38,684 bases of DNA from an uncultured Granulosicoccaceae bacterium. Its GTDB lineage: Bacteria; Pseudomonadota; Gammaproteobacteria; Granulosicoccales; Granulosicoccaceae. Position numbers and translations under genes: made by a program. This document shows positions 14,924 through 24,509 of this stretch, piece by piece. The stretch is from the NCBI GenBank assembly GCA_937951345.1, contig CALFCF010000072.1, positions 1 through 38,684 on the forward strand, in the 5' to 3' direction. The notes beneath the pieces are model-generated. The model searched no databases and had not been told where the DNA came from. It saw nothing but the letters and a program-made list of their open reading frames with translations. The number at the start of each line of letters is the position of its first letter. Position 1 is the stretch's first letter.

Positions 14924-17900
14924 ATGAAATGTTTTTCACGGAATAATGGCATGGGTATCAAGACCTCGAAAACTACAAAGCAAGGATGCTTGAGTGCGAG
15001 AGCTTCCCGTTCTCTTGCTCTATTGCTGGCAGCGATACCACTGACAGCTTATCCCTTGACGCTGTCTGACTACCTGAATATTTCAACGGTTACTGCATCG
15101 TCCGATCAGTTTGAAACAAATTTTGATAATAACGACGATCAGGTACAAATAGTCCCTAATGCTGAAATCATCATAGTCAAAGAGATAGTTAATGACGATG
15201 GTGGTGATCTTGTCTTAAGCGATTTTTCCCTTGCAACCAGTGCTGGAGTGCCATCTTTTGGAGCAGGCGCGGTGACCGGTACCACAACCACCTACACCAG
15301 CGACACAATCTATGTGCCACCGGGTACTTACACCCTTGTGGAAGCTGATTTGCCTGGCTACACAGAAGGTTCCTGGTCATGCTCAACTGGTACTGTAGGA
15401 AATAGTGCGTTTGATTCGGGTGAAGTGACACTGGCCTTCGGTGAGCAAACGGTTTGTACGATTACCAACGACGACATTGCCCCGCAGCTGACGTTAGCAA
15501 AGACGGTTGTTAACGACAACGGTGGTGATTTGTTGGTCGATGATTTTGATATATCAATCGACGGTGTTGAAGTTGCGAATAATACCGCGACTGCAGTAAC
15601 TGCCAACATCGATGTTGTAATCAGTGAGCTGGATCTGGATGGCTACACCGAAGGTACCTGGGCGTGTGTGGATGCGAATGGATTGACCACCGGTCTGCCG
15701 ACAGCAGGTGCTGCAACAGGTGAGACATTCCAATTGAAGCAGGGATCGGATGTGACCTGTTCGATATCGAATGATGATATCGCACCGCAACTGACATTAG
15801 TGAAAACGGTTGTTAATGACAACGGTGGTGATTTGTTGGTCGATGACTTCGACATTTCCATCAACAGTGTTGAAGTTGCCAACAATACAGCGACTGCCGT
15901 ATCGGCGAACACAGATATTGTCATCAGTGAGCTAGACCTTGATGGTTATACCGAAGGTACCTGGGCGTGTGTTGATGCGAATGGTTTGACAGCCGGTTTG
16001 CCAACAGCCGGTGCAGCTACCGGTGAGACATTCCAGCTGAAGCAGGGATCGGATGTGACCTGTTCCATATCGAATGATGATATCGCACCGCAACTGACAT
16101 TAGCGAAGACCGTTGTTAACGACAACGGTGGTAACGCAGTACTTGATGATTTTGATATTTCAATTGATGGTGTTGAAGTTGCCAATAACACAGCCACCGC
16201 AGTCACTGCCAACACTGATATTTTAATCAGCGAACTTGATCTGGACGGTTACACCGAAGGCACCTGGGCGTGTGTTGACGTGAATGGTTTGACTACCGGT
16301 CTGCCGACAGCGGGTGCTGCCACGGGTGAGACATTCCAGCTGAAGCAGGGATCGGATGTGACCTGTTCGATAACTAACGATGATTTAGCGCCTCTGCTGA
16401 CTCTGACCAAAACAGTGATCAACGACAACGGTGGTGATCTGTTGGTTGAGGATTTTGATATCTCAATTGATGGAACAGAAGTCGTTAACAGCGCACCTAC
16501 ACCAGTAGCATCGAATCAGCCTATCACGATCAGTGAGCTGGATCTGGATGGTTACACAGAAGGCACATGGGCGTGTGTTGACTCTACCGGATTAACAACG
16601 GGTCTGCCAACTGCAGGTGCAGCAACAGGGGTTGATGTGACGCTGGTTGAAGGCGCGAACGTAACCTGTTCGATTTCCAACGATGATATCGCGCCGCAAC
16701 TGACATTAACGAAAACAGTTGTTAATGACAACGGTGGAGATTTGCTTGTCGATGATTTCGATATATCTATCGATGGTGTTGAAGTTGCCAACAACACAGC
16801 GACTGCTGTAACTGCCAACACAGATATTTTAATCAGCGAACTGGATCTGGATGGCTACACCGAAGGTACCTGGGCGTGTGTGGATGCGAGTGGCTTGACC
16901 ACTGGTCTTCCGACTGCAGGAGCTGCCACGGGTGAGACATTCCAGCTGAAGCAGGGATCGGATGTGACCTGTTCCATATCGAACGATGACATCGCACCGA
17001 GATTGACGTTGTCAAAAACGGTTGTTAATGACAATGGTGGTGACTTGATAGTCGATGATTTCGATATAGCAATCGATGGACTTGAAGTCATCAACAATAT
17101 GGTGACTGCAGTATCAGCGAACACGGATATCGTGATCAGTGAGCTGGATCTGGATGGCTACACCGAAGGTACCTGGGCGTGTGTGGATGCGAGTGGATTG
17201 ACCACTGGTCTGCCGACAGCAGGTGCTGCAACAGGTGAGACATTCCAGCTGAAGCAGGGATCGGATGTGACCTGTTCGATATCGAATGATGATATCGCAC
17301 CGCAACTGACGCTAGCGAAAACGGTTGTTAACGATAACGGTGGTGATTTGTTGGTCGATGATTTCGACATCTCCATCGACAGTGTTGAAGTTGCCAACAA
17401 TACAGCGACTGCCGTATCAGCGAACACGGATATCGTAATCAGTGAGCTTGATCTGGATGGTTACACCGAAGGTACCTGGGCGTGTGTGGATTCGAGTGGA
17501 TTGACCACCGGTCTGCCGACAGCAGGTGTTGCCACCGGTGAGACATTCCAGCTCAAGCAGGGTGCGGATGTGACCTGTTCGATATCGAATGATGATATCG
17601 CGCCGCAACTGACATTAGCGAAGACGGTTGTTAACGATAACGGTGGTGATTTGTTAGTCGATGATTTTGATATCTCGATTGATAGTGTTGAAGTTGCTAA
17701 CAACACCGCGACTGCGGTATCGGCGAACACGGATATCGTAATCAGTGAGCTGGACCTGGACGGTTATACCGCCGGCACGTGGGCGTGTGTGGACGCGAAT
17801 GGTTTAACTACCGGTCTGCCGACAGCAGGTGTTGCCACCGGTGAGACATTCCAGCTGAAGCAGGGATCGGATGTGACCTGTTCCATATCGAATGATGATA

Positions 17901-18493
17901 TCGCACCGCAATTGACGCTGGTCAAGACTGTTGTTAACGACAATGGCGGTACAGCAATTATCGATGACTTTGATATTTCCATCGATGGAATTGAGGTCGC
18001 CAGTGGTGTGGCAAGCCCGGTACAGGCGAATACGGATATCGTGATCAGTGAGCTTGATCTGACACCATATGCTGAAGGTACATGGGAGTGTGTGGATGCC
18101 ACTGGCTTCACAGCCGGTCTGCCGGCTGCAGGTCTCGCAACTGGCGAAACCATTCAGCTCACACAAGGTGCTGATGTGACCTGTTCGATTACCAACAACG
18201 ATCTGGGTATCGATCTGAGTATCGCAAAAACTGTAGATGACCCAACACCCAATATCGGTCAGACAATCACGTTTACCCTGACAGTAGTAAACAACGGTCC
18301 GGATGTGGCGACAGCTGTAAGTGTAAACGATGTGGTTCCTGCAGGTTTCACTTATGTAGCCGGATCTATTTCTGGTGGTGACAGCAGTAACGATGCGGAC
18401 CCCGCAGGTGGCGGTCTCGACTGGACGTTGAATTCTGTCGCAGTAGGTGTCCCGGTGGTACTTACTTTCGATGCTTTAGTAAACGTACCGTAG
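14924..18493 (+). CDS. Surface protein B: rod of nine identical-type SpaA-like repeats between split DUF11 halves
   Basis: The product is 1189 residues. The signal peptide ends near residue 43-46 (IPLTAYPLT). Residues about 47-75 (DYLNISTVTASSDQFETN, then NNDDQVQIVP) look exactly like the last strands of a DUF11 domain with no preceding part. A divergent SpaA-like domain spans 76-184. Nine 101-residue repeats span 185-1093, each with LTLxKTVVNDNGG, ISELDLDGYTEGTW, a Cys pair (WACVD and VTCSISN) and a closing NDD. Lys, Glu and Asn are placed as in isopeptide-forming CNA-B/SpaA domains. The protein ends with a DUF11 domain (IDLSIAKTVDDPTPNIGQTI) that stops at VLTFDALVNVP, again lacking the final strands. 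GAGAG at 14912-14916 is 7 nt from the ATG. B lies 21 bp after A, in the same frame. Likely role: fibre shaft. Confidence 0.9.
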   Translation: MKCFSRNNGMGIKTSKTTKQGCLSARASRSLALLLAAIPLTAYPLTLSDYLNISTVTASSDQFETNFDNNDDQVQIVPNAEIIIVKEIVNDDGGDLVLSDFSLATSAGVPSFGAGAVTGTTTTYTSDTIYVPPGTYTLVEADLPGYTEGSWSCSTGTVGNSAFDSGEVTLAFGEQTVCTITNDDIAPQLTLAKTVVNDNGGDLLVDDFDISIDGVEVANNTATAVTANIDVVISELDLDGYTEGTWACVDANGLTTGLPTAGAATGETFQLKQGSDVTCSISNDDIAPQLTLVKTVVNDNGGDLLVDDFDISINSVEVANNTATAVSANTDIVISELDLDGYTEGTWACVDANGLTAGLPTAGAATGETFQLKQGSDVTCSISNDDIAPQLTLAKTVVNDNGGNAVLDDFDISIDGVEVANNTATAVTANTDILISELDLDGYTEGTWACVDVNGLTTGLPTAGAATGETFQLKQGSDVTCSITNDDLAPLLTLTKTVINDNGGDLLVEDFDISIDGTEVVNSAPTPVASNQPITISELDLDGYTEGTWACVDSTGLTTGLPTAGAATGVDVTLVEGANVTCSISNDDIAPQLTLTKTVVNDNGGDLLVDDFDISIDGVEVANNTATAVTANTDILISELDLDGYTEGTWACVDASGLTTGLPTAGAATGETFQLKQGSDVTCSISNDDIAPRLTLSKTVVNDNGGDLIVDDFDIAIDGLEVINNMVTAVSANTDIVISELDLDGYTEGTWACVDASGLTTGLPTAGAATGETFQLKQGSDVTCSISNDDIAPQLTLAKTVVNDNGGDLLVDDFDISIDSVEVANNTATAVSANTDIVISELDLDGYTEGTWACVDSSGLTTGLPTAGVATGETFQLKQGADVTCSISNDDIAPQLTLAKTVVNDNGGDLLVDDFDISIDSVEVANNTATAVSANTDIVISELDLDGYTAGTWACVDANGLTTGLPTAGVATGETFQLKQGSDVTCSISNDDIAPQLTLVKTVVNDNGGTAIIDDFDISIDGIEVASGVASPVQANTDIVISELDLTPYAEGTWECVDATGFTAGLPAAGLATGETIQLTQGADVTCSITNNDLGIDLSIAKTVDDPTPNIGQTITFTLTVVNNGPDVATAVSVNDVVPAGFTYVAGSISGGDSSNDADPAGGGLDWTLNSVAVGVPVVLTFDALVNVP
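15476..18202 (+). repeat. Nine 303-bp tandem repeats within gene B
   Basis: Units begin at 15476, 15779, 16082, 16385, 16688, 16991, 17294, 17597 and 17900, exactly 303 bp apart. Most are nearly identical in DNA. The fourth (16385) and ninth (17900) are the most divergent. This indicates repeated homogenisation or recent duplication and makes the gene prone to copy-number change. Confidence 0.97.
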
Positions 18494-18524
18494 GTTGACG
18501 GAGCAATCTGAAGCGCGGATTGAC

Positions 18525-21500
18525 ATGAAGTTGGCACTAGCGACAAACAACCGTGTATGCGGATCAGCCCGATGGGTAAGGGCCATGCTTTGCAGCTGCT
18601 TTGGCAGCAGCAAAGTGGGCGCTTGTGCGCTGGGCTGGTTGATTGCGTCATTGCCGTTGTCAGCTGCTGCGCTTACAGGTTCAGATTTCACCAACACAGC
18701 AACCACGGCTTCCTCTCCTGACCAGTTTGAACCGGGTCTGGCTAACAACAGTGATTCGGTTGTTGTTCTGCCAAAAGGAATTACGGTAAACAAAACTGCT
18801 GATGGCAGCGCATTGTCATCACCGACGCTTGCCGGTGACACGATAACTTACACCATAGAAGTTGCTAACCCCGGATTACTTGGGCTTAACAATGTAGTTC
18901 TGGCTGACTCCATTATCAGTGCTGCTGATATCTCACTGGTAAGTGGTGATATTGATAGTGATGGTGTGCTCGATGGACAGGAGGTCTGGGTCTACACAGC
19001 TACCTACGCTATCACGCAAGCTGATCTGGATAGTAATGGTGGTGGTGATGCAGACATAGATAACACGGTAACTGTTACCACAGACGAGCTACCCCCTGCC
19101 AGCGATTCCGCAGATGTACCGATTGTACAGGCGCCGGCCTTTACTGTTGCCAAGGTTGTGGATACGGCGGCGATAAATGCTCCGACAACATTGAACTATG
19201 AAATCACTGTTACCAACACCGGTAATCTTACGTTAACCGGTCTTGCGGTAACCGATGTACTACCCGACGGCTCGAATGCTGTGTTGACAGGGCCGCTGAC
19301 AGATACTGGAACGACAGGTGCGTTGGATGTGGGCGAATCCTGGGTTTTCACCACTATCTATCCGGCGACGCAAGCAGACATTGATGCCGGTAATCTATTG
19401 CTCAATACCGTGTCTGTTACGACAACGGAAACAGATACATTGGTGCAGACGGCGACAGCACAGACAGATGTCAACGCAGTTGCTGATTTTGAAATAACTA
19501 AAGTTGTTGATCAGGCCGCTATTGGTCAACCGTCAACACTCGGATACGTTATTACAGTTGCAAATACCGGTAATGTCAGTCTGACAAACATTGCGTTGAC
19601 CGATACCTTGCCGGATGGTTCTAACGGCACAGTCGGCTCACCAGCCGGTGATGCAGGAGTCACTGGCGTACTCGATGTCGGTGAGACCTGGACGTACAAC
19701 CTGACATACGCAGCAAGCCAGGCGGATATCGATGCCGGTAACGTTCTGATCAATACGGTATCAGCGACTACAACCGAAACCGGTACTGATCCGAAAACTG
19801 CATCAGCAGAAACAACGGTTAGTCAGTCACCAGCGTTCACGGTAGATAAAACTGTTGATTTTGCATCGATTACAACACCGGGACCACTCGGTTACATCAT
19901 CACGCTGGAGAACACCGGCAACGTCTCGCTCACCGGCATCAATTTGATTGATACATTGCCTGATGGCGCGAATGCCACGCTTGTAGGTCCGACGGGCGAC
20001 ACCGGGGTGACGGGTGTAGTCGATGTTGGTGAGACCTGGCAGTACACAACCAGTTACGCAGCGTCACAAGATGACATCGATGCAGCAGTTGATCTGACTA
20101 ACCAGGTTGAAGTCTCGGTTGATCAGTTGACAGACTCTCAGTCAGCAGAGGCGACGACCACTGTGGCCACAGATCCGTCGATGTCGATTGTCAAAACAGT
20201 TGATATCGCATCGGTCAATGCGCCTCAAACACTGAGCTACACGATCGAAGTGACCAATAACGGTAACGTCACTTTAAACAATGTTTCATTGAATGACAGC
20301 TTGCCTGACGGCAGTGCAGCAACCCTGACAGGACCATTGGCTGATGCGGGAGTGGCTGGAGCACTGGATGTAGGTGAGACATGGATTTACAACGGTACTT
20401 ATGCTGTCTCACAGGCCGAAGTTGATAATGGTGCAACCTTGACCAATACCGTTGTTGCAACTGCAGATGAGCTTAGTGGTTCGACTGCGACTGATTCTGC
20501 AGTGACAACAATAAACAGACTGCCCGCGTTTGAGTTGACGAAGGTGGTTGACCAGGCTGTGATCACAACACCGAGTGTATTGAACTACACGATAACCGTC
20601 GAGAATACCGGTAATGTATCGCTTGGAAATATTGTTATCGACGACACTGCGCCGGATGGTTCAGTCGCCACTGTTGTAGGGCCGCTAACAGATACGGGTG
20701 TCACGGGGCGAATCGATGTCGGTGAAACCTGGACATGGACTGCGACCTATAACGCGACGCAATCTGATGTAGATGCCGGGGCCAACCTTGTTAACACGGT
20801 TAGTGCTAGTACGGATGAAGCAGGTTCGGCAACTGATACGGCTGAAACTGTTGTAAATCAGTCGCCCGGCATCATGATTGTCAAGGCGGGTAATACTCAA
20901 AGTTACACAGCCGCTGGCGATGTACTGGAATATACACTGACCATCAGCAACACGGGTAATGTTGCGTTGTCCGCCGTAGTGATCAATGATCCGAACGCTG
21001 ATGCCGGTTCTATCAACTGTGCACCAGGTATCCCGTCACCGTTCCTGCCAGGCAGCTCATTTGAGTGCAGTGCACAGCATACGGTTACCGCCGGCGATGT
21101 TGCCTTTACACAGGTCAACAATCAGGCATTTGTCAATGCGCAAACACCGGACGGTTCACCGGTGATGGACCCAAGTGATGTGGTCTCCATCTTCATGGAT
21201 CAACTGCCACCGGTTGCAACTGATGATTCATTTATATCGCCGGTTAGCGCTGTGCCTGTTTCGCTCGCCGGTGCGGGTAACGACAGCGATCCCAACAACG
21301 ATCTTGATCCGACAACTGTGTCGTTGATTCATCCTGCCGCGCTTGACACGGATGGTGATGGTGATTTCGATACAGTCACGGTGCCCGGTGAAGGTTCGTG
21401 GATTGTCGTTAACACCACTGGCGCAGTGGTGTTTACACCACTTCCGCAGTTTAGTGGAGATCCCACGCCACTTCCGTATACCGTTAGTGATGCAACCGGT

Positions 21501-24500
21501 TTGGTTTCAAATCAGGCGTTATTGACGATTGACTACCCGCAGACAGCGCCAACGGCTAAGGATGATTTCAAGTCGAATCCGTCACCAGCTGTGCCTGGCA
21601 ACCCGACAACGCTGAATGTACTGGCCGATAACGGTAATGGTGTTGATTCAGATCCGGAAAACGACATTGTCGTTAGCACCGTTACGCTCACTCATGCTGA
21701 TGCTATCGATTCAGATGATGATGGTGACGCGGACACACTGACTGTACCGGGCGAAGGTGTCTGGGTAGTCGATAATGCGAGTGGTGATATTACTTTCACA
21801 CCCGCAGCAGGTTTTCTGCTGGACCCCACACCTGTCACTTATACAGTTAGTGACGGTACCGGCCTTGTATCGAATGTTGCGACTGTGACTGTGGACTATC
21901 CGCAGACTGCACCAGTTGCTGTTGACGACGAGCGACTTGATCAACCCCTGGGTCAGCCGGTCACATTGGCCACGCTTGTCAATGACTCAGACCCGGAAAA
22001 CAACATTGATGTAAGCACCGTTATGTTGCTTGATCCGGCAACCGGTGATCCGCTGAGTACATTAACGGTAGCAGGGCAAGGTGTCTGGGTGGTTGATCCG
22101 CAATCCGGTGATGTGACATTTACACCGGAAACGGGATTTCTGGGTGATCCTGATCCTGTGCAATATACCGTCAGTGATACAACCGGACTGGTATCCAACG
22201 TTGCGACGCTAACCGTAACTTATGAAGAACCGGCAACACTTGCTGGTACTGTGTGGCTGGATGCAGATCGTGACGGGTTGATCGGTGTGGATGAAGAACG
22301 TAAGCCCGGCTGGATATTGCGTGTTGTCAACGATGCGGGTGTTGTTGTCGCGAGCACTACGACGGATGCAAACGGTGATTATCTGATTAACGGTTTGATA
22401 CCGGGTGTATACACGGTTGAGTTCTACAACGAAAACGATGTGTTTATGGATAGCCAGAGCACAGGTTCACCCTTGCTCGCCGGACAGACCCTAAATTTAC
22501 CACTACCTGTTGATCCCAGCGGTGTGGTGTACGACAGCCTGACACGACTACCGGTGGAAGGTGTCACGCTGAATTTGCTTAATTCGACTGGTGTGGCCGT
22601 TGATCAGAGCTGCTTGAATCAGAATCAGCAGGGCCAGGTGACGACTGCTGATGGTCTCTATGCATTTGATGTATTCCCGGGTGCGCATCCCAGCTGTCCA
22701 CTGAGTGAAGTCTACTCCATTGATCTGGCTGCGGTTCCGGATGATTATTTCCCGACGTATTCGTCAATAATTCGTGAAGAAGGTGCTGCCAGTTGTGGTG
22801 GCCCCCTACTCGGTTGTGCGGTGTCCTCTGTTTTTGACTCTGCGCCGACTGAGAATGGCTGTACGGTTGATAGTTTGCCCGGCACTGATGCCTGTGAAGT
22901 TCAAGCGCAACCAACAGCACCGGTTGGCCAGCAGGATACGCGTTACTTTGTAGAGTTCGAACTGCAGTCCGGTGATACCAATGTAATTTTTAATCACTTG
23001 CCTTTGGATGCGCGCGATAACACACCGGAAATTCTATTAAGCAAAAGTGTTGATCAGCGCGAAGCATCCGCTGGCGGTATTGTCCGGTACACGCTGATCG
23101 CGGAAAACCTCAGAGACATTTCGGCGCACAACATTCTAATCACTGATGATCCAGCACCCGGGTTCACTATCGAGCCACAGTCTGTACAACTGCAACGTAC
23201 CGGCCCTGATGCGGAGTTGGATACTGCCGACGATGAGATTACCGCACTTGGTCTGTCGCCGGCCGCTCAAGGTGGTGATGCTTATCAATTCGACACATTG
23301 ACGCTTGAGCCGGATGAGACGTTGCGTATCACCTACCTGTCACGTATTGGTGTTGGTGTTGTTGAAGGTGCACATGTCAATCGCGCTGTTGCAGAAGGTC
23401 CGGCAGGCGTTGCCAGCAATGAAGTTACAGCCACTGTACTGATTGTTGCAGATCCGGTTCTTGATCAGGCTACGTTGATCGGAAAAGTATTTAACGATCA
23501 CGATGCTGATGGTTTGCAGGATTCAGCTGACGCAACTTCGATTGTGCTGAAGAGCGACTATTACGGTTGGAACAGTCTACCGCTGCCTGATCTGGATGGA
23601 CGTCGTTCTATCAATGATGATCCGTCACGCGAGAATGTGACGATCAGAATGCCGGTAACGCAAGCCAATCACTTCCGTATTGAAACTGCAGAAGGAACAC
23701 GCATATCGGTCGACGAAAGCGGCACAATTACCGAAGCTCATGTGGGTGCAAAAGCGCGCGGTACCAATGCTCAGGATCTACGCGTTTGCACACATCGAAC
23801 TAACAGCTGGTTTACCAACAAACAGGGATTTCTGGATAACACACAGGGCGAAATTCCTGTATTGGAAATTTCAGTCAGTAACCACGGCATCAGTGAGCGT
23901 GGTTTACCCGGAGTCAGACTTGCGACTGTAACCGGATTAATTATTGAAACTGATGCGCACGGTCGTTTCAATATACCGGATGTTGATGCCGGACGCGGTG
24001 GTCTGGGACGCAACTTCATCTTGAAAGTTGATCCGTCATCGTTGCCGGATGGTGCGCGATTCACCACTGAAAATCCTTATGTGTTGCGAATTGTCAATAC
24101 GGGTTTAAACCGTATGAACTTCGGTGTGCAGGTTGATCATGGTCGAACCGATCAATATGCACGTGGACTGGCAAGTTGTCATCGCGCAACCGAACCAGCA
24201 CCTGTTGAAGGATTTAGTGTTGAAGTGAATCTGGGTTCAGTATTTTTCGATACTGACAAAGCCAATGTTCGCACTGATCAAGCAGGCATAGTTGAAGATA
24301 TTATCGCCAAATTACGTGAATACGGTGGCGGTACGATCGTGATTGAAGCGTTCACCGATTCGCGCGCCTCGGCTGCTTACAATCTTGAACTTGCAGAGCG
24401 CCGTGCTCAGACAATTCGCGAGAAAATTCGTGCAGCACTAGGCGACGACCTGATGCAACAAGTCAGTGTTGAAGTTGATCCTCAGGGACTGGAGGAGTCA

Positions 24501-24509
24501 ACCCGATGA
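18525..24509 (+). CDS. Surface protein C: giant DUF11/CshA/SdrD-B mosaic ending in a partial OmpA domain
   Basis: The product is 1994 residues from the ATG at 18525; a TTG at 18495 would add 10 residues. The signal peptide ends near LPLSAAA (residue 49). Residues 50-80 (TGSDFTNTATTASSPDQFEP, then NNSDSVVVLP) are an orphan DUF11 C-terminal part. Six or seven DUF11-like repeats follow to about 893 (TVAKVVDTAAINAPTTLNYE-type, with NTGNVSLTN and DVGETWTY). Three CshA-like repeats span about 895-1236 (VPGEGSWIVVNTTG, VTFTPETGFLGDPDPVQYTV). SdrD-B/carboxypeptidase-like domains start at AGTVWLDADRDG, and another DUF11 lies near 1501. The C-terminus is an OmpA domain (GSVFFDTDKANVRTDQAG, EAFTDSRASAAYNLELAERRA) that ends before the usual NRRV segment. 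The stop overlaps the next ATG. Likely role: a shaft or adaptor at the cell surface. Confidence 0.88.
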   Translation: MKLALATNNRVCGSARWVRAMLCSCFGSSKVGACALGWLIASLPLSAAALTGSDFTNTATTASSPDQFEPGLANNSDSVVVLPKGITVNKTADGSALSSPTLAGDTITYTIEVANPGLLGLNNVVLADSIISAADISLVSGDIDSDGVLDGQEVWVYTATYAITQADLDSNGGGDADIDNTVTVTTDELPPASDSADVPIVQAPAFTVAKVVDTAAINAPTTLNYEITVTNTGNLTLTGLAVTDVLPDGSNAVLTGPLTDTGTTGALDVGESWVFTTIYPATQADIDAGNLLLNTVSVTTTETDTLVQTATAQTDVNAVADFEITKVVDQAAIGQPSTLGYVITVANTGNVSLTNIALTDTLPDGSNGTVGSPAGDAGVTGVLDVGETWTYNLTYAASQADIDAGNVLINTVSATTTETGTDPKTASAETTVSQSPAFTVDKTVDFASITTPGPLGYIITLENTGNVSLTGINLIDTLPDGANATLVGPTGDTGVTGVVDVGETWQYTTSYAASQDDIDAAVDLTNQVEVSVDQLTDSQSAEATTTVATDPSMSIVKTVDIASVNAPQTLSYTIEVTNNGNVTLNNVSLNDSLPDGSAATLTGPLADAGVAGALDVGETWIYNGTYAVSQAEVDNGATLTNTVVATADELSGSTATDSAVTTINRLPAFELTKVVDQAVITTPSVLNYTITVENTGNVSLGNIVIDDTAPDGSVATVVGPLTDTGVTGRIDVGETWTWTATYNATQSDVDAGANLVNTVSASTDEAGSATDTAETVVNQSPGIMIVKAGNTQSYTAAGDVLEYTLTISNTGNVALSAVVINDPNADAGSINCAPGIPSPFLPGSSFECSAQHTVTAGDVAFTQVNNQAFVNAQTPDGSPVMDPSDVVSIFMDQLPPVATDDSFISPVSAVPVSLAGAGNDSDPNNDLDPTTVSLIHPAALDTDGDGDFDTVTVPGEGSWIVVNTTGAVVFTPLPQFSGDPTPLPYTVSDATGLVSNQALLTIDYPQTAPTAKDDFKSNPSPAVPGNPTTLNVLADNGNGVDSDPENDIVVSTVTLTHADAIDSDDDGDADTLTVPGEGVWVVDNASGDITFTPAAGFLLDPTPVTYTVSDGTGLVSNVATVTVDYPQTAPVAVDDERLDQPLGQPVTLATLVNDSDPENNIDVSTVMLLDPATGDPLSTLTVAGQGVWVVDPQSGDVTFTPETGFLGDPDPVQYTVSDTTGLVSNVATLTVTYEEPATLAGTVWLDADRDGLIGVDEERKPGWILRVVNDAGVVVASTTTDANGDYLINGLIPGVYTVEFYNENDVFMDSQSTGSPLLAGQTLNLPLPVDPSGVVYDSLTRLPVEGVTLNLLNSTGVAVDQSCLNQNQQGQVTTADGLYAFDVFPGAHPSCPLSEVYSIDLAAVPDDYFPTYSSIIREEGAASCGGPLLGCAVSSVFDSAPTENGCTVDSLPGTDACEVQAQPTAPVGQQDTRYFVEFELQSGDTNVIFNHLPLDARDNTPEILLSKSVDQREASAGGIVRYTLIAENLRDISAHNILITDDPAPGFTIEPQSVQLQRTGPDAELDTADDEITALGLSPAAQGGDAYQFDTLTLEPDETLRITYLSRIGVGVVEGAHVNRAVAEGPAGVASNEVTATVLIVADPVLDQATLIGKVFNDHDADGLQDSADATSIVLKSDYYGWNSLPLPDLDGRRSINDDPSRENVTIRMPVTQANHFRIETAEGTRISVDESGTITEAHVGAKARGTNAQDLRVCTHRTNSWFTNKQGFLDNTQGEIPVLEISVSNHGISERGLPGVRLATVTGLIIETDAHGRFNIPDVDAGRGGLGRNFILKVDPSSLPDGARFTTENPYVLRIVNTGLNRMNFGVQVDHGRTDQYARGLASCHRATEPAPVEGFSVEVNLGSVFFDTDKANVRTDQAGIVEDIIAKLREYGGGTIVIEAFTDSRASAAYNLELAERRAQTIREKIRAALGDDLMQQVSVEVDPQGLEESTR

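Noticed and set aside
15189-18166. Series of similar minus-strand ORFs of 60-129 codons across gene B
   Set aside because: They recur every 303 bp as mirror images of the repeat and have Ser/Pro/Val-biased composition; they are shadows of the repeated plus-strand gene.
15476-18202. Possible CRISPR array because of regular repeats
   Set aside because: The 303-bp units are coding, contiguous and have no short repeat/unique spacer structure.
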